Of a stretch of 64,000 nucleotides of DNA, positions 42,060-54,645 are shown one piece after another. The number at the start of each line of letters is the position of its first letter. Position 1 is the first letter of the stretch. This DNA is from Inia geoffrensis. Taxonomy: Eukaryota > Chordata > Mammalia > Artiodactyla > Iniidae. The notes beneath the pieces are model-generated. The model made no database searches, had not been told where the DNA came from, and saw only the letters and a program-made list of their open reading frames with translations. A program made the translations under genes and the position numbers. The DNA is taken from contig CM070909.1 of NCBI GenBank assembly GCA_036417435.1, forward strand, positions 6,108,597 to 6,172,596. Reading direction: 5' to 3'.

Positions 42060-42300
42060 CCACTCTGAATAAGAAACTGTCCAGAATTTGGTTTTTGTGT
42101 TACTTCCTGAGACAGGACGTGTGTAGTGGGCACGCACCTTCTCGGAAGGCTGGAGCCCAGCGGGAGAAAACCATGTCTCCGAGCTCATGGATGTCTGATT
42201 CAACTTTAAGTTTTTTGTATTTTGCTCTGTAAACCCCCTTTGTCTCCAAATCTTCAGTAAAGTCTGCTCCGCACACAAAGGCCTTTGTGTGAGTGATTTC
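42060..42300 (+). mobile_element. Possible LTR end (low confidence)
   Basis: TTTTGCTCTGTAAACCCCC, then CAGTAAAGTCTGCTCC and TTTGTGTGAGTGATTTC look like an R-U5 end of a retroviral LTR. No matching second LTR or internal region was found. Confidence 0.25.
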
Positions 42301-43113
42301 TTTGTATGGAAATGAAGGAGTCCCAGGCGCTGTTGATAGAGCACAAAACAGCAGCCGCCGCAGAGCCATCCAGTCTGGACCGGGCCAGGGGGAGCAGCAA
42401 CTCAGAGCCCCCACCAGCTGACGACCCCTCCCGAGAGGACAGGAGAAGGGGCCGCACTTGGGGTGACGTTCCAGCCAGTCCGAGCCCTTGGGAGGACGTG
42501 CCTTGGCTGCCATCCGAGCCAGTCAATCGCCTCCCACCTCCTGCGAGGCTCCGGGTTCTGTGAGCGCCGCAGTTTCAGACGCAGAATGTTAGGTGCTTAA
42601 TAAGGAACAACTGGACTCAACCCCCCTGGATTTAAAGAGCCACCAAAGCAGGGGGTCCAGGCCGCGCCTGGCAGGATGTGGTCCCTACTTTGGCCTCCTA
42701 GGAACTTGACTTTAGCCCTTGACCCGGGAGTGAGAGGGCCCATGACACTGGCTAGCCAGCATCAAGAACTGCGAGTTGCAGCGGACTGATGGGCCCAAAC
42801 CCACTTTACCAGTTCACCTGAGCAACGCTGCTCCCGGGACCCGGGACCCAGGGCATGTGTGTCAGCACCTGCCCTCCTCCCGGGGGCCCTTCCTCTCCAG
42901 GAAGCCAGGTCACCCGCAGACGGTGGCTGGTGAGTCTGTTCAAGCGGGGACGTGAGTGACCTCGAAGGACCGAGTGCCAGCAGTGGTGAGAGTGTGAGGC
43001 CGCATCTCCACCTTGGGGGGCCTGTATTCTCCCATCCGAGGATCGAGGAGTCCTTTTCTCTGGGTGAGAGATGGCTCCTCTTTTGTCACCACAAGTCCCA
43101 GCACATGGTGCTG

Positions 43114-43145
43114 AGAAGCTATGATGCTTAGAAGCTATGATGCTT
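43114..43145 (+). repeat. Perfect 16-bp tandem duplication
   Basis: AGAAGCTATGATGCTT occurs twice back to back (43114-43129 and 43130-43145). Confidence 0.95.
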
Positions 43146-43792
43146 GTGAACATTCGGCCAGTGGGATCCCTCAAACCCTAATGAGCGCTTCCGTTCATCC
43201 TTGCTGGTTGTGGGTTCATAGGGGATCGTGTGCATCCCTGTTTAGCCTGGAGCAAATCCCCCCAGCTCTCTCCCTCTGAGTGGTGCCCATGGGGACCTTG
43301 CTCTACCAGTCTCATCCCAAAGGTGGCGGCTGCCAGCAACCTGACACTACGCACTCCCCTCAGGTCAGGGAGTTGTAGGGACAGCGCTGACCGTGGGTTT
43401 TTCGTGGCGCTCAGGTTTGTGGGTAGCCCTGGCATCACAGAGGGGCTTAGGGTGTGGGATGGAGAGAGGGAAGGACTGGGATAGAAGGGGGTGAGGGGCG
43501 AGCCGGGCTGGGAGTGCCCGGCTGTCCCCCAGAGCTTGTTACGCGGGTGCGGGGTGGCTGGTGTGGCCCACGGCGAGCATTTATTGGGCACAGACTGTAT
43601 GCCAGGCATGGCTCTGGGCGTGAGCATGGCAGGTGGGACCAGGGGTGTGCAGAGGTATTTGCTCTCGCGGAATTTCCGTTCTGGTCCGAGAGACTGATGA
43701 ATAGTAAGCAACAAGAAAAAGTAGGTAAGCAGGAAAATAGGATGCAGTTAGCGCTGTGATGAAAGGAAAACAGGAGGATGTCTTAGAACAGG

Positions 43793-43975
43793 GTTTGGCC
43801 ATATCTGGCCCGCCGCCTGCTTTTGTAGAGCCTGGGAGCTAAGAATGGTTTTTATGTTTTTCAACGGTTGAAAAAAAAACCCAAAGGAGACGAGCACCGT
43901 GACCTGTGACAGTGGTCTGCAGTTCAAGTCCCAGTGTCGGTAAATCAAGTGTCATTGGAACAGGTCATGGTCACT
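43793..43975 (+). mobile_element. hAT-Charlie-like DNA transposon fossil
   Basis: TTTGGCCATATCTGGCCCGC, TTTTGTAGAGCCTGGGAGCT and AGAATGGTTTTTATGTTTTT follow the usual order of this family. Ends are unclear. A relative lies at 55119-55323. Confidence 0.55.
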
Positions 43976-45717
43976 GTGACCCGGGGTCCGTGGCAGCTTT
44001 CGAGCTACGATGCAGGGCTGGGAGGTGGCGGCAGAAACCATACTTGGCTCACAGTGGCCCTTTCCAGGAAAGGCTCCCGGACTCCTGAGTCAGGGAATGA
44101 CCGGGGGGTGGGGGCTTCCTCGGAGCGGGTGGCCGTGGAAGGCCTCTCCGAGGTGACAACAAGAGTAGCCACGAGACGACCCAGGGAAGCGAGCCTCCAC
44201 TTTGAGGGCGCTGAGGTGGGGATAGGGGCAGGAGGGGCCGGGGTGCAGCTGGGGTAACGTCCCATCCCTATCTCATGGGCCACATCTTCATTTTTTGACC
44301 TGCGGGTAGCAATGATTTCAGGGACGCGGTTCTCCTCCCAACCTGATCTGTTTCCTCTGGGTCTGTTTTGGCCTTTGTCGTTTGCGCCAGAGCCTTTTCT
44401 CAGAAGGTCACCGTCGGTCGTCCGTCTCTATTTAAGACTGGCACTGACGCTCATGGGAGACTCAGAGCAGGTGGGCAGGTTTGGGAGGCCGGCTACATCC
44501 ATGGCCACCTGGCAGGGCTCTCGTGTTAGAATGCAGGTTTCTTTGGGGCAGGGCTTCCTGGCTGGGTCAGATTCCATGGAAAGGGCTCCCCCAGTTTCTT
44601 GCTGTGGAGAACAATCCGGCCACCAGCATCCTGGTAACCAAGTGGGAGAAGAGTGCCGGCCGCCCCCACCCCCAGTGTTCAGTACGGACACCCTGTTCTG
44701 CACGGGGCTCTTGTGTTCCACGGGACCTGGTGTCCCCCACCCTGGGGACACTCTGTGTCATTCTCTCCGAGGGAAAGAACTCTCAGCTTCTGCCTGAGTG
44801 GGGAGGGGCACCCCCAGCTGCATATGGAATCAGGAGAGGATTCGGAGCGTCACCTCTTTCGGAGCCGCCTTGCAGCAGCCCTCCCGTCCCCACCTCTGCT
44901 TCCAGAGACGCCCGGTGCGGTCAGCTCTTGACTCTTGGCGAGTTCATTGGTAGAAACCATGTTTCTTTCTGGCTGTCTCTGGGGTAAGGTTCAGCTCTCT
45001 TGGTCTGCTAAGTCAGCTGGCACCCATCCTTCTGTTTTCAGAAATTTTTGTTCCTATCCTGTTCGCTTTGTCCTTTAGGATTTATAGCTTCAAAAAAATC
45101 CTTGTGTGGTCATCTTAGAAGGGTTTCAAGAGGGAACAAAATAGATGTATGTGTTGAATCCACCACTTTTGTCCTGACTCACTTATTTGAAATGTCGCTC
45201 TGGCTGTCATGTGATGATGGAAGAGTGGAGGGGCAGGGGTGCGTGGCAGCAGGGAGACCCAGTTAGGAGGTCACTGCAAAGTCAAGGAGGGAGGCGACGG
45301 TGCCCTGGACACGGGTTAGTGGTGGAGAGGAAAGGAAGCCAGTGACCTTGAGATGCGTTTTGAAGATTGTCACTAAGACTTCCTGAGGCTTTTGGGTGCA
45401 GGGAGGGCAGCAAGGTGGGGAAGCAAGATTAATTCCACGTTTCCTGGCTCAAGTCACATGTTTACTGTGGTGGGAGAGGCTTGGGGAGGAGCAAGTATGT
45501 GGGTGGAGATCAGAGCTGAGTTGAGATCCCTGTTAGACCTCTGAGTGGAGGCTTCCATAGCAGCTGCCTGTGTGATTCTGGAATGAAGGGGAGAGGTCAG
45601 GGCTCGGTCTAGGATTCACTGGCGCCTGGATTGGTATTTTAAGTCCTTGAGACTAGGTGAGATCACTTAGGAGGAGAGGAGGTGTCCCCAGGACTGCCCC
45701 GAGTCCTTCCAACGTTG

Positions 45718-45745
45718 AAGGGGAGAGGAGAGGAGAGGAGAGGGG
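45718..45745 (+). repeat. GGAGA microsatellite
   Basis: Short (GAGAG)n run: GGGGAGAGGAGAGGAGAGGA followed by GAGG. Purine-only on this strand. Confidence 0.85.
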
Positions 45746-45894
45746 AAACCAGGAGAGAGTGGTTTTCTTCTCAGTAGTAGAGAAGAAAGCATTTCCAGGG
45801 CAGCGGTGAAATGCTACTGGCGCGTAGATTAAGGTGAAGACAGAGAAATTACCATTTGTGACAGATACGCCCTGGCTTCCCCTTCTTCCTGAGT

Positions 45895-46335
45895 AATAGG
45901 ATCCCCCATTTTTAGCTGGACACATGGTCACTCAGAATAAAAGCCATATTTCCTAGTCTCCCTTGCAGCTAGATGTGGCTTTGTGACTAAGTTTGACCAA
46001 TGGAGATAACCAGAGCTGCAGTTTCCAGAAGTATCCTAATAGGGAGAGGGCACGCTCTTCTTCACCTCTCCTTCTTTTCAGTTGACTGGGGTGTGATGTA
46101 ATGGCTGGATTTCCTGCAGCCATTTTGGACTCTGAGATGACCTTAAGAATGGAAGTTACCCGTGGTAAGGCAACGAGATAAAAGGCTCTTGGGTCTTTGA
46201 TTCCACGGACCACCATTACAGCTCTGGACAGATTTTATATGAGAGAGAAATAAACTATCTTCTTTAAGTCACTTGCATTTTGTGTGCTTTTTTTTTGTCA
46301 TTCGCAGCCAAACTTATTTCTCATCAATACATCAT
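45895..46335 (+). mobile_element. LTR-like fossil, MaLR type suspected
   Basis: Starts near CCTAGTCTCCCTTGCAGCTA and ends near GAGAGAAATAAACTATC, TTCTTTAAGTCACTTGCATT. The AATAAA followed by TTTAAGYCAC resembles the R region of MLT-type LTRs. Exact family not assigned. Confidence 0.4.
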
Positions 46336-47384
46336 GGGATCTGGCGATAAACACAGAGGCAGAGTGTCTGAAGCATGAACAGCTGTAACAACAACAGTAA
46401 TGATCCCACCCCTGACTCTTTATAGCACTTTTCAGTTTCCAGAGCACTTTACCCACTGTCTTGCTTGATGTTTGCAGCTGCTCTGTGATGCTGTAGACAT
46501 TTTCTTCCTAGATGAAGGAACTGAGGCGCAGAGGAGTCACTCATGTCGCCTGGTTACTACATCGCAGATCGTGTACCTCGACCTGGATTCTCTGGCCCCT
46601 CATCGGTGCTGGTGACCGTAGGTGGACAGTGGGTTGTGAATGTGTAGGAGGTTCTGCCCCAGAGCTTGCCTGGTGCTGGGCAGAGAGCTGGGAGCTGGCC
46701 CCGAAGGCCCCGGGAGACACTGGCCTTCAAGCGCAGCGATGAAAGCTTTCTCACTTCTCGGGGAAAATGTGTCTATTTCCACAGGGGTGGAGACTGTGCT
46801 GGATAATTAGAGAAGTAAAGATCAGACAACCACCAACACTGGAGGGAAATGTGTTTGCCAGCTGGCAGGCGAGCAGTCCCATTTTGGAAGTACTTGGGTA
46901 GCAGTCAGACGTTCAGAGCAAGCATCTGTGGAGCGTCCTCTGACTGTGGAAATGTTTTCTCGGTATCAAAGGGGATCTGTTTCTCTTTGCAGCCTCCCTT
47001 CCAGAGGCCGAGCCCAGCACTTTTGAAGTTGGGCACGATTCTCTCCTTCTGCCTTTCCTCTTCGGTCATTACTTTGCTGACTTCTTTCCAATTTCTCTCT
47101 CTAAATCCCCACGGATCCTGATGTAGACCCTTTGTGGCGGGTGTATGCCTCTGATCGCTTGGCGATTGTTGGGGAGATACCGACTTTAAGCTGATTATGG
47201 GTTTGCACCTTCCTAAGGGTTTGCGAAGATGAGATGACTTTCAAGTGGCTTGCTCGAGGTTACGTAGGGAAGTGCAAAGCTGGAACTTGAAGCCAGCCTT
47301 GGGACTTGTAAGACCACACTGCCTCCTAGAAAACCAAGAGCCCCCGGGAAATGCCGTTCTGTCCATCCCACACAGGGCCCCCTT

Positions 47385-47733
47385 TAATCTTTTTTTAAAA
47401 AAAAAATTATTTATTTTACTTATTGATTTTTTTGGCTGCGTTGGGTCTTGGTTGCTACACATGGGCTTTCTCTAGTTGCGGCGAGCGGGGGCTGCTCTTC
47501 GTTGTGGTGTGCGGACTTCTCATTGCAGTGGCTTCTCTTGTCGCGGAGCACAGGTTCTAGGCGCGTGGGCTTCAGTAGTTGTGGCTCGTGGGCTCTAGAG
47601 CGCAGGCTCAGTAGTTGTGGCGCACGGGCTTAGCTGCTCCGCGGCATGTGGGATCTCCCCAGACCAGGGCCCGAACCTGTGTCCCCTGCATTGGCAGGTG
47701 GATTCTTAACCACTGTGCCACCAGGGAAGTCCC
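47385..47733 (-). mobile_element. CHR-type SINE, long form
   Basis: Reverse long-form SINE: A/T-rich tail at left (TTATTTATTTTACTTATTG), GGCTGCGTTGGGTCTTGG, head CCACCAGGGAAGTCCC at right. Confidence 0.87.
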
Positions 47734-48969
47734 TGACCCTCCCCAGCCCCACTGCTGGAGGCACATTAAAGCAAGCCTCACATGCCTGCTCCAGGGAACG
47801 GCCCGGCCCCTCCCCATGTACCACAGGCCCGCTTGCCCTTCCCCTTCATCTCACTGAATCTTGGATTCCTGGCCGTGGTCCCTGGCTTTGATATTTGCTG
47901 CTGCTGCCTCGGACTTGGCAACTCATCACATTCCCCTTGTAGCTTTTTGGGCCTCGGGTTTTCTTGTTCACCCTGTGATCTGTTCCTGCCTCTGGTCTGT
48001 GTCCTCTCTCTCGGTCTTGAGTGAGGAACGCCCTGCCCCTGGCCTGAGCTGGAGATGGAGGCGGCCTTCAGATAACACTGTGGCCAGGGGCCTAAGAAGA
48101 CCCAAATCCTTCTCTCGGTCACAGTTCTTCCCCCTCGAGGGAGAGAGATGCCTGCAAGAGGCTCAGCCAGTTACTTACCACTGTCTTTATCAGGTGAGAC
48201 TTGGACCCCAATGTCGAATTCTAGAAGGGTTGGCCTGAACGCCTACTACCCAAACAGGCCTCATTTATCCCATAAATAATTTCTGAGCGCCTAGTATGTG
48301 TCTGGCACAGTTCTAGCTCCTGGGGATGCAGCAGTGAATAGGATCAAAGTCCAGGTCCTGGGAGAGCTTACACAGTAGTGGGGGAAACACACGACAAATA
48401 AACAAAACTGCACCAGGCCTCCTGTTCTGTTTATCCCCTCTCCCACCACAGCCATACCCAGACAGTCTAGGGTACGATCTCCGTGAATCGGGGAGTGCAA
48501 GAGTCAAGGGCAACGGAGGGCATTTGCCTCCATGTCTCCTTAGAGGAGACAGTGGCTCCCCTCTCCCGCTACCGTATGACAGCAAGACCGCTTGTCCCAC
48601 CCACAGAGAGATAGACGTGGCCGATCCGGCTGAGGGAGCAGCGTTGGCCTTTGGTAACTGGGACCCCGGAAAAGAACCATATCCACATGTGCTCACATGG
48701 AGAAAGCATGCCCTTCTGGCTCAAGGTGTGGTTCCCGTGCATCCCCGGAACCCAGGGGCTCTCACCCCACACACCCGTCCTACTGGAATCAAACTCTGCA
48801 GGTGATTCCTATGCACAGCAAAGTGTGAGAAGCAACAGGCTAGGCTTTTTAACCAGGTGCAGAGAAAAGCTGCGCCCCCAAACTGGGGCCAATCTGTGAT
48901 CATTCCTCCTTCTTGGAGGTGGAGCAGGTGATGGGCTTCCTCCCCTGGCAAAGGTATGCATTTGAGCAA

Positions 48970-50341
48970 CACACTCATCATTGTTTGATTTAGTTACTAT
49001 AAATAAAATAATATCAATAAAAATAGAACTTAAAAATTAACTTCAAAAAAGGGCGCTTCCTTTTCATTTGACGTAATATTTTCAACTGTCAAAATTTCAA
49101 CAAACAAATATCATTCTATACCTTTGTATTAGTTTATAAACTACTAAGTCACTATCAATTGAGTTTTTAATGTCTGAGGGGAGCTTGTATGCATGGAAAA
49201 GAATACTTCATGTTATTTGTGTATTTTACGTTTTTTTAAATTGATTAAAGTTGTAAAATTTAAAGCCTGATCTTATTAAGTTCAACTTGTAAATCTTGCT
49301 ATTTGATTCAGAAAGTTAGTCATCTTTTTGTTAAATATCTTTTTCTTTCATTAATGTTCAGTTACCTTACAAATTCTCTAAACATTTACTCTCACAAACT
49401 GGATTAATTAAATTAGCTTAGACTATTTAAACTATAATTAAGCGCTTCAAATATCTAACAAAGCAGACTTATAAATCTAACAAAATCTTAGACACTAAGC
49501 ATTTAACACTAAGAACTTAAATACTATTCATGAAACGTAATAAGTCTCAACTTACAGATCTAATCAGATTTATTTAGGTGTTTAACCTTCACACTTAATC
49601 CACCTTAGTATTAAACTAGCATCACAAATCGAATATATCACATACTTCTCTACTTTTCCAACACTGTAAACCGCAGGGAAAAATTGTTCACTTTAAAATG
49701 GTTAATGGTTAATTTCATGTTATGTGAATTTTTTAAAAGAATTTAAATTTTAAATTTTATTTTTAGGGAATTCCCTGGTGCTCCAGTGGTTAAGACGCCA
49801 TGCTTTCACTGCCAAGGGCATGGGTTCAGCCCCCCGGCTGGGGAACTAAGGTCCCTCAAGCTGCACGGCGCAGCCAACCAACAGCAACAAAAAATAAATT
49901 ATATTTTTCAACTTACTCTCCAAACCCAGATAAAATATAAATGAAATTACCCTAATGGTTACAATAATTAACTGTTACACGCATCCTTAAACCTATCACA
50001 AAAGTTTTAATATATATTTGTGTCATATTTATATTTATTTTCAAGCCTCTGTAAACAAAAGAAGCAGAATGAACCTCACAGGTGTGCTGAGATGACTACG
50101 GTGAAGGCTTAGGACTTGCATACACTTCACACTTCGCGGTTATAAGCTCCGTATTTGGAGCTGCCATACTGTTACAGACGTGGAGACTCGCCCACCTGGA
50201 GACTGGGTGAGGCTGGGAGAGGGTTCTGGACGTCACCCAGCCTGGCAATTATCTGTAGGAGTGTCTTCTTGCAGTCAAATTTTGCCTGCCACAATAACAA
50301 AATTCCTAAAACCCTCACCTTAAAAAAAAAAAAAAAAAAAA
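48970..50341. other. AT-rich island of unknown origin ending in an A-run
   Basis: About 1.1 kb that is far richer in A/T than its surroundings, with repeated words such as ATCTAACAAA, TTAACACTAAG and AACTTAAA. From about 50040 it grades into more balanced sequence ending in about 20 A at 50322-50341. It contains a forward CHR SINE. No ORF above 60 codons in the AT-rich core. Not recognised. Confidence 0.5.
49766..49903 (+). mobile_element. CHR-type SINE, short old form, inside the AT-rich island
   Basis: Forward SINE: GGGAATTCCCTGGTGCTCCA, GGTTCAGCCCCCCGGC, then CAACAAAAAATAAATTATA tail. TAAATTTTATTTTTAG and AAATTATATTTTTCAAC on the two sides may be the aged duplication. Confidence 0.85.
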
Positions 50342-51864
50342 GACACCCCAGTGCCTCCTTCATCCCTGGGTGTCTCACTGCCTGGATAACAGCACAAGAA
50401 ATTCACAGCTTAATTATTAACCAGCACTTGGCTATGGCGTGCACATTGCTGGAATAGTTGACATTTCTGGGAACTCACATACACTTTTTTTTTTTAGGGC
50501 AATCTGTATTCAGTATCATTAGGGACTCGGGCTTTTTGTAAGTTTTGATTCCTTTCTGATACTCAGATCGTCAGCTTTGCCTTGTTTTGCTGTGTCCCTT
50601 TTCCTTTTCACACTTAACCTCACGTGTCCTTTGAAATGCTGTGCTCTGGCCTCATCTAGCAGACTTAGGGCTGCTTTGACTTTTCTGCCCCGAGGCGTGG
50701 AACCTGCTGCTCTCCGGCGAGGCCTGGTTTCTTTAAGTGGTGAATGTTATCAGTGACCAATATCTGGGCACTCAAAGCGCGTGTGAGAACAGAAGGAGGA
50801 CTCTCCATTCCCAGTCCACTCCAGTGAGAGAGCCGGAAAGTGAGTTCATATGGGTGTGTCCAGTAACCTCCAACCTTGCTCTGTCCTTTAGCAAATATAC
50901 TTTAAACGTAAAAGCCTCTCCTTTGATCCCCCCTTTAAATTACCAGCGTTTAGCGACCAGATGCTACTGCTTCTCTAATGTCATGCTATACATATTTTCA
51001 TTATAATATCATGAATTTTTTCATGTCACACATGGAGGTACATCAGCTTGGATCCTGGACGTCCTGGCTAGGGCTGCAGGTGCGCCTCCCTTCACTTTTA
51101 CGATCCTCCTGTCTTATCAACCGCCATCCTCTGGGCATTTTATTGAGAGTCACACAATTTCATCTCTTGCAACCTTATGGAGTTCACTAGGCTGGGTTCC
51201 AATTTCAAAGCATCGGCTTGGACGCTCTCCTTTCTTCTTTGCTTTCTGGCTCTCCTCGGCCTTTTATGCTGGAGATGGGCTGTCATTTTCTCTCTCCCTG
51301 TTATCTTCAAGACTCCTCTCTCAGGTTGTCTCAGTGTGTGCGCCTCAACCAGCTGCTTTTTAAGGAGGTCAGCCTTTGGGAGGAAATAAAATCAACACAT
51401 ACTTAACAAAGCTAACCTGTATGACACGACATATTTTTGTAGGTAAGCAGATTTCTTCTTCATAGTGCGTATGATGGAAGAAGGCAGAGAACACAATTTC
51501 CACCAAAGTCTAAGCCCCTCTCCCCAATACCCCATCCATCCCCAGCCAGACCCTTGCCCTCCAGTGCTCGCCACTTTGCCTTCACCCAGCTGCCACCTCC
51601 ATCCAGCACACTGCACCGCAGTGCCCAGCCGACGCCCCGAATCGCCTTCCCTTCTGGGAGGACAGACCCCCTAGGTGACCCCCAATCCCTGACTCCTGGT
51701 GTTCACGCCTCCCCTTGAGCGCACACACCTGTGACTTGCTTCTAATGAAGAGACCAAGTTTCTATACCTCTATAATTCCTTCCCTCCTTCTATGGAAACA
51801 TCTACTAGTTGTGGTCTCTTATCTTTCCCACAGATACAAGCTCTTTGTCTCAACTGGATCCCCA

Positions 51865-52232
51865 CCATAAGCTTTTTAAAAAAAACTTTTAAATTTATTT
51901 ATCTATCTATTTTTGGCTGAGTTGGGTCTTTTGTTCCTGCGCACGGGCTTTTCTCTAGTTGCGGTGAGCGGGGGCTACTCTTTGTTGCGGTGCACGGGCT
52001 TCTCACTGCGGTGGCTTCTCTTGTTGCGGAGCACGGGCTCTAGGCGCATGGGCTTCACTAGTTGTGGCACGTGGGCTCAAGAGCGCAGGCTCAGTAGTTG
52101 TGGCGCATGGGCTTTGTTGCTCCGCAGCATGTGGGATCTTCTCAGAGCTGGGCTCGAACCCGTATCCCCTGCAGTGGCAGGCAGATTCTTAACCACCGCG
52201 CCACCAGGGAAGCCCAGCCCCCATAAGCTTTT
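51865..52232 (-). mobile_element. CHR-type SINE, long form, with target-site duplication
   Basis: Reverse long-form SINE about 51877-52220 with a perfect 12-bp duplication CCATAAGCTTTT at 51865-51876 and 52221-52232. Confidence 0.9.
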
Positions 52233-52239
52233 AAATATA

Positions 52240-52800
52240 TATGTATATGTATTTTCTGTCCCATTTTTCCCCTTTCTTCTCCTTCTGGGACTCCAATTAC
52301 CCATATATTAGACATTTTGATATTATCCCACAGATTCCTGTCACTCTATCATCTTTTTTCTTTCTGATTTTTTTCCCTTTCTTTCGGATTCATTACTTTC
52401 TATTGATCTATCTTCAAGTTCATGTTCTCTTTCCCCTGGATCTTCATTTAGCCATTAAGCGCACACAGTGAATTATTTTTATTCCAGGTATTTAGTTCTA
52501 AAATTTCCATTTGGTTCCGTTTTATATTTTCTACTTTGGTTTTCTGCTGTGGTTTCCCATCTGTTCTTTTATTATAAATGCATTTTTCTTTATACCCTTG
52601 AACACAGTTATAATAGCCACTTTAAAATCCTTGTCTAATAATTCCAGCATCTGAGTTATCTTGGGATTGGCCTCTGTTTTTCCCTTGAGAATGGGTTACA
52701 TCTCCCTGGTTCTTTGTATGCCGAGAATTTTGGGTTATATTTTGAAGGTTACTTTGAGGAGGCCCTGGATTCTACTTTATCCCTTAGAAAAGCATTGCTG
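52240..52800 (-). mobile_element. Ancient L1/HAL1-like fragment, antisense
   Basis: CTTCTGGGACTCCAATTACC, TCTATTGATCTATCTTCAAG, TAAAATTTCCATTTGGTTCC and TAAAATCCTTGTCTAATAAT occur in the order seen in antisense old L1 ORF1-region sequence. Diverged, no ORF. Confidence 0.5.
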
Positions 52801-53682
52801 TTTCCCTTTGACAGGTAATTAGCTTGGGTACAGTCAAACTACAAACATTGTCTTCCCTGTAGCAGGCAACTGCTCAAGTCTCAGTTTGGTTCTCTTATCT
52901 TTGCCGGGATTCCTTTCGTTTTTCCTACTCAGATGTGGTTCAGGCGTGAGTCGGAGACTTGGGCAGAGTTTGTTATACAGAGAATTCTGTGTTCCTCTTC
53001 TCTGGCTCTCTCCTTCCCAGGACTCACCCCTCACTCTTCAGCAACCTTCATTGCTCTGGGCTCCATCCTCTGGTTCCTCCTGCCAGAAAGACAGTGGGTT
53101 TTCTGTTGCAACTTTATCCATCTTATGCTGCAGAGTGACTGTGGCCAGCACAGGTGAAATAATTTATTTTACTGAGGAATCGCCTCATGCCAGTTGCTTC
53201 ATCCACGTTTGAATCCCGTCCAAAATCTCCCTGCTTGGGTTCCCTTCCCAGAACCTTCAGGTAGTTGGGTTTGGGGGCAGCGGGCATTGTTTGGGTTTTG
53301 TTTGTTGGGTGTTTTTTTTTTTTTTTTTGGCTTTGTTGTTTTGTATGTTGTCCAGGGTGTATAGATATTACTTGTGGGAGCTTTTTGCTCTATTAGGACC
53401 TGAATCTTTTACACCAGAAGTAGGACTCTTCCTGCAAGCTTTTACAGAGGCTCAATTCTCCCATTAAATTCCCCAAACCCTCCCATGCTCTACAGCCTCC
53501 TTCAGCCACCTGCCCTGTGTCTCTTCCCTGTGGGAGGAAGCCTATTTTGGGAAGAATTGTCGCACTATCTCCCTCTCTCAGCCTCCATCCCATTCTCAGC
53601 TCTCCCCAGCACAGCTTCTGCCTCGTGATTGCAAAGAAATGGCTTTTGCCAAGACCCCCCAGGGACCTTAAACTCACTATAG

Positions 53683-53826
53683 CTGATGGGTATTTTTTGG
53701 TTTTTTGGGCTGCATCACACAGTGTGTGAGATCTTAGTTCCCCGACTAGGGATCGGACCCGGGCCGTGGCAGTGAAAGTGCCAAGTACTAACCACTGGAC
53801 TGCCAGGGAAATCCCTGATGGATACT
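53683..53826 (-). mobile_element. CHR-type SINE, short old form, with target-site duplication
   Basis: Reverse short SINE about 53695-53814 (GGGCTGCATCACACAG, GATCGGACCCGGGCCG, TGCCAGGGAAATCC). Flanks CTGATGGGTATT and CTGATGGATACT differ by two bases. Confidence 0.85.
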
Positions 53827-54593
53827 TATTAACCCTCACCTTCCTTGAACTCCCCGCCTACCCCGTCAGTCTAGTCCTCTTCCCCTCTTGCCTATCTCCG
53901 TGATGGCTCCGCCAAACATCCTGTGAGGCTGGCCAGAAACCTGACAGTCATTCTCGACAGCTTTCCCCCACCGCCGCCCGCCCCCAGTGCTTCAGATCTA
54001 CTCTGTGCATGTCGCTTTCTGCCTCTCTCAAGTCTATCCACATCCCCCTTTGTTACCACCACCGACTGGACCAAGCTAACTTCACCTCGTGCCTAGACCA
54101 CTGCTAAAGCCTCTTGCTCCCCTGCAGCCAGAGGGAAGGTCTCAAAATGCGAATCTGACCCTGTCTGAAAGGCTTCAATGATGACTTACTTATCTTCGGA
54201 CAAACCTGCACGTCAAAATCCTTCGCGTGACCCAGCATAGTCTGCTGCCTATGTGATGCTTTGCCCTAACCCTGCACTGTGACCTCCACAACTCCCTTGT
54301 CCCAGACACATTACATTTCCTGTGCTGTGGCCGATTCACATTTGGGTTTAATGCTTTTAACTGGACAGTCCTTTCACATGTGATTGTTGTCTGCAGGGCA
54401 GAATTTAAAGTGTGGTTTTAAATCGTGGAATTGTCCTTGGAAAGCATATAGAACTATTCAAAGATCATTAAGAAAGTTGATACAAATGTGGCCATACAAA
54501 TGTATGGCTCTTACTGTTACATTTATTGATTCCAACAAACCAGCAAATTCCTCAGGTGCTCCTCACACTGTTCAGATAGCTGGTGTCCATGTG

Positions 54594-54609
54594 GCGCACG
54601 TGCGCGCGT

Positions 54610-54643
<34 letters not shown>
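54594..54643 (+). repeat. Alternating purine-pyrimidine tract (CG and CA), Z-DNA-capable
   Basis: Fifty bases of unbroken purine-pyrimidine alternation: GCGCACGTGCGCGCGTG followed by (CA)n. The CpG-containing left end makes it a stronger Z-former than a plain CA repeat. Confidence 0.85.

Positions 54644-54645
<2 letters not shown>

Noticed and set aside
41524..42232. Frame with His/Thr/Tyr repeats
   Set aside because: Direct translation of the AC-rich tract; no start context or coding conservation expected.
48970..50060. Nuclear copy of mitochondrial DNA for the AT-rich island
   Set aside because: I recognise no mitochondrial gene, tRNA or control-region words on either strand.
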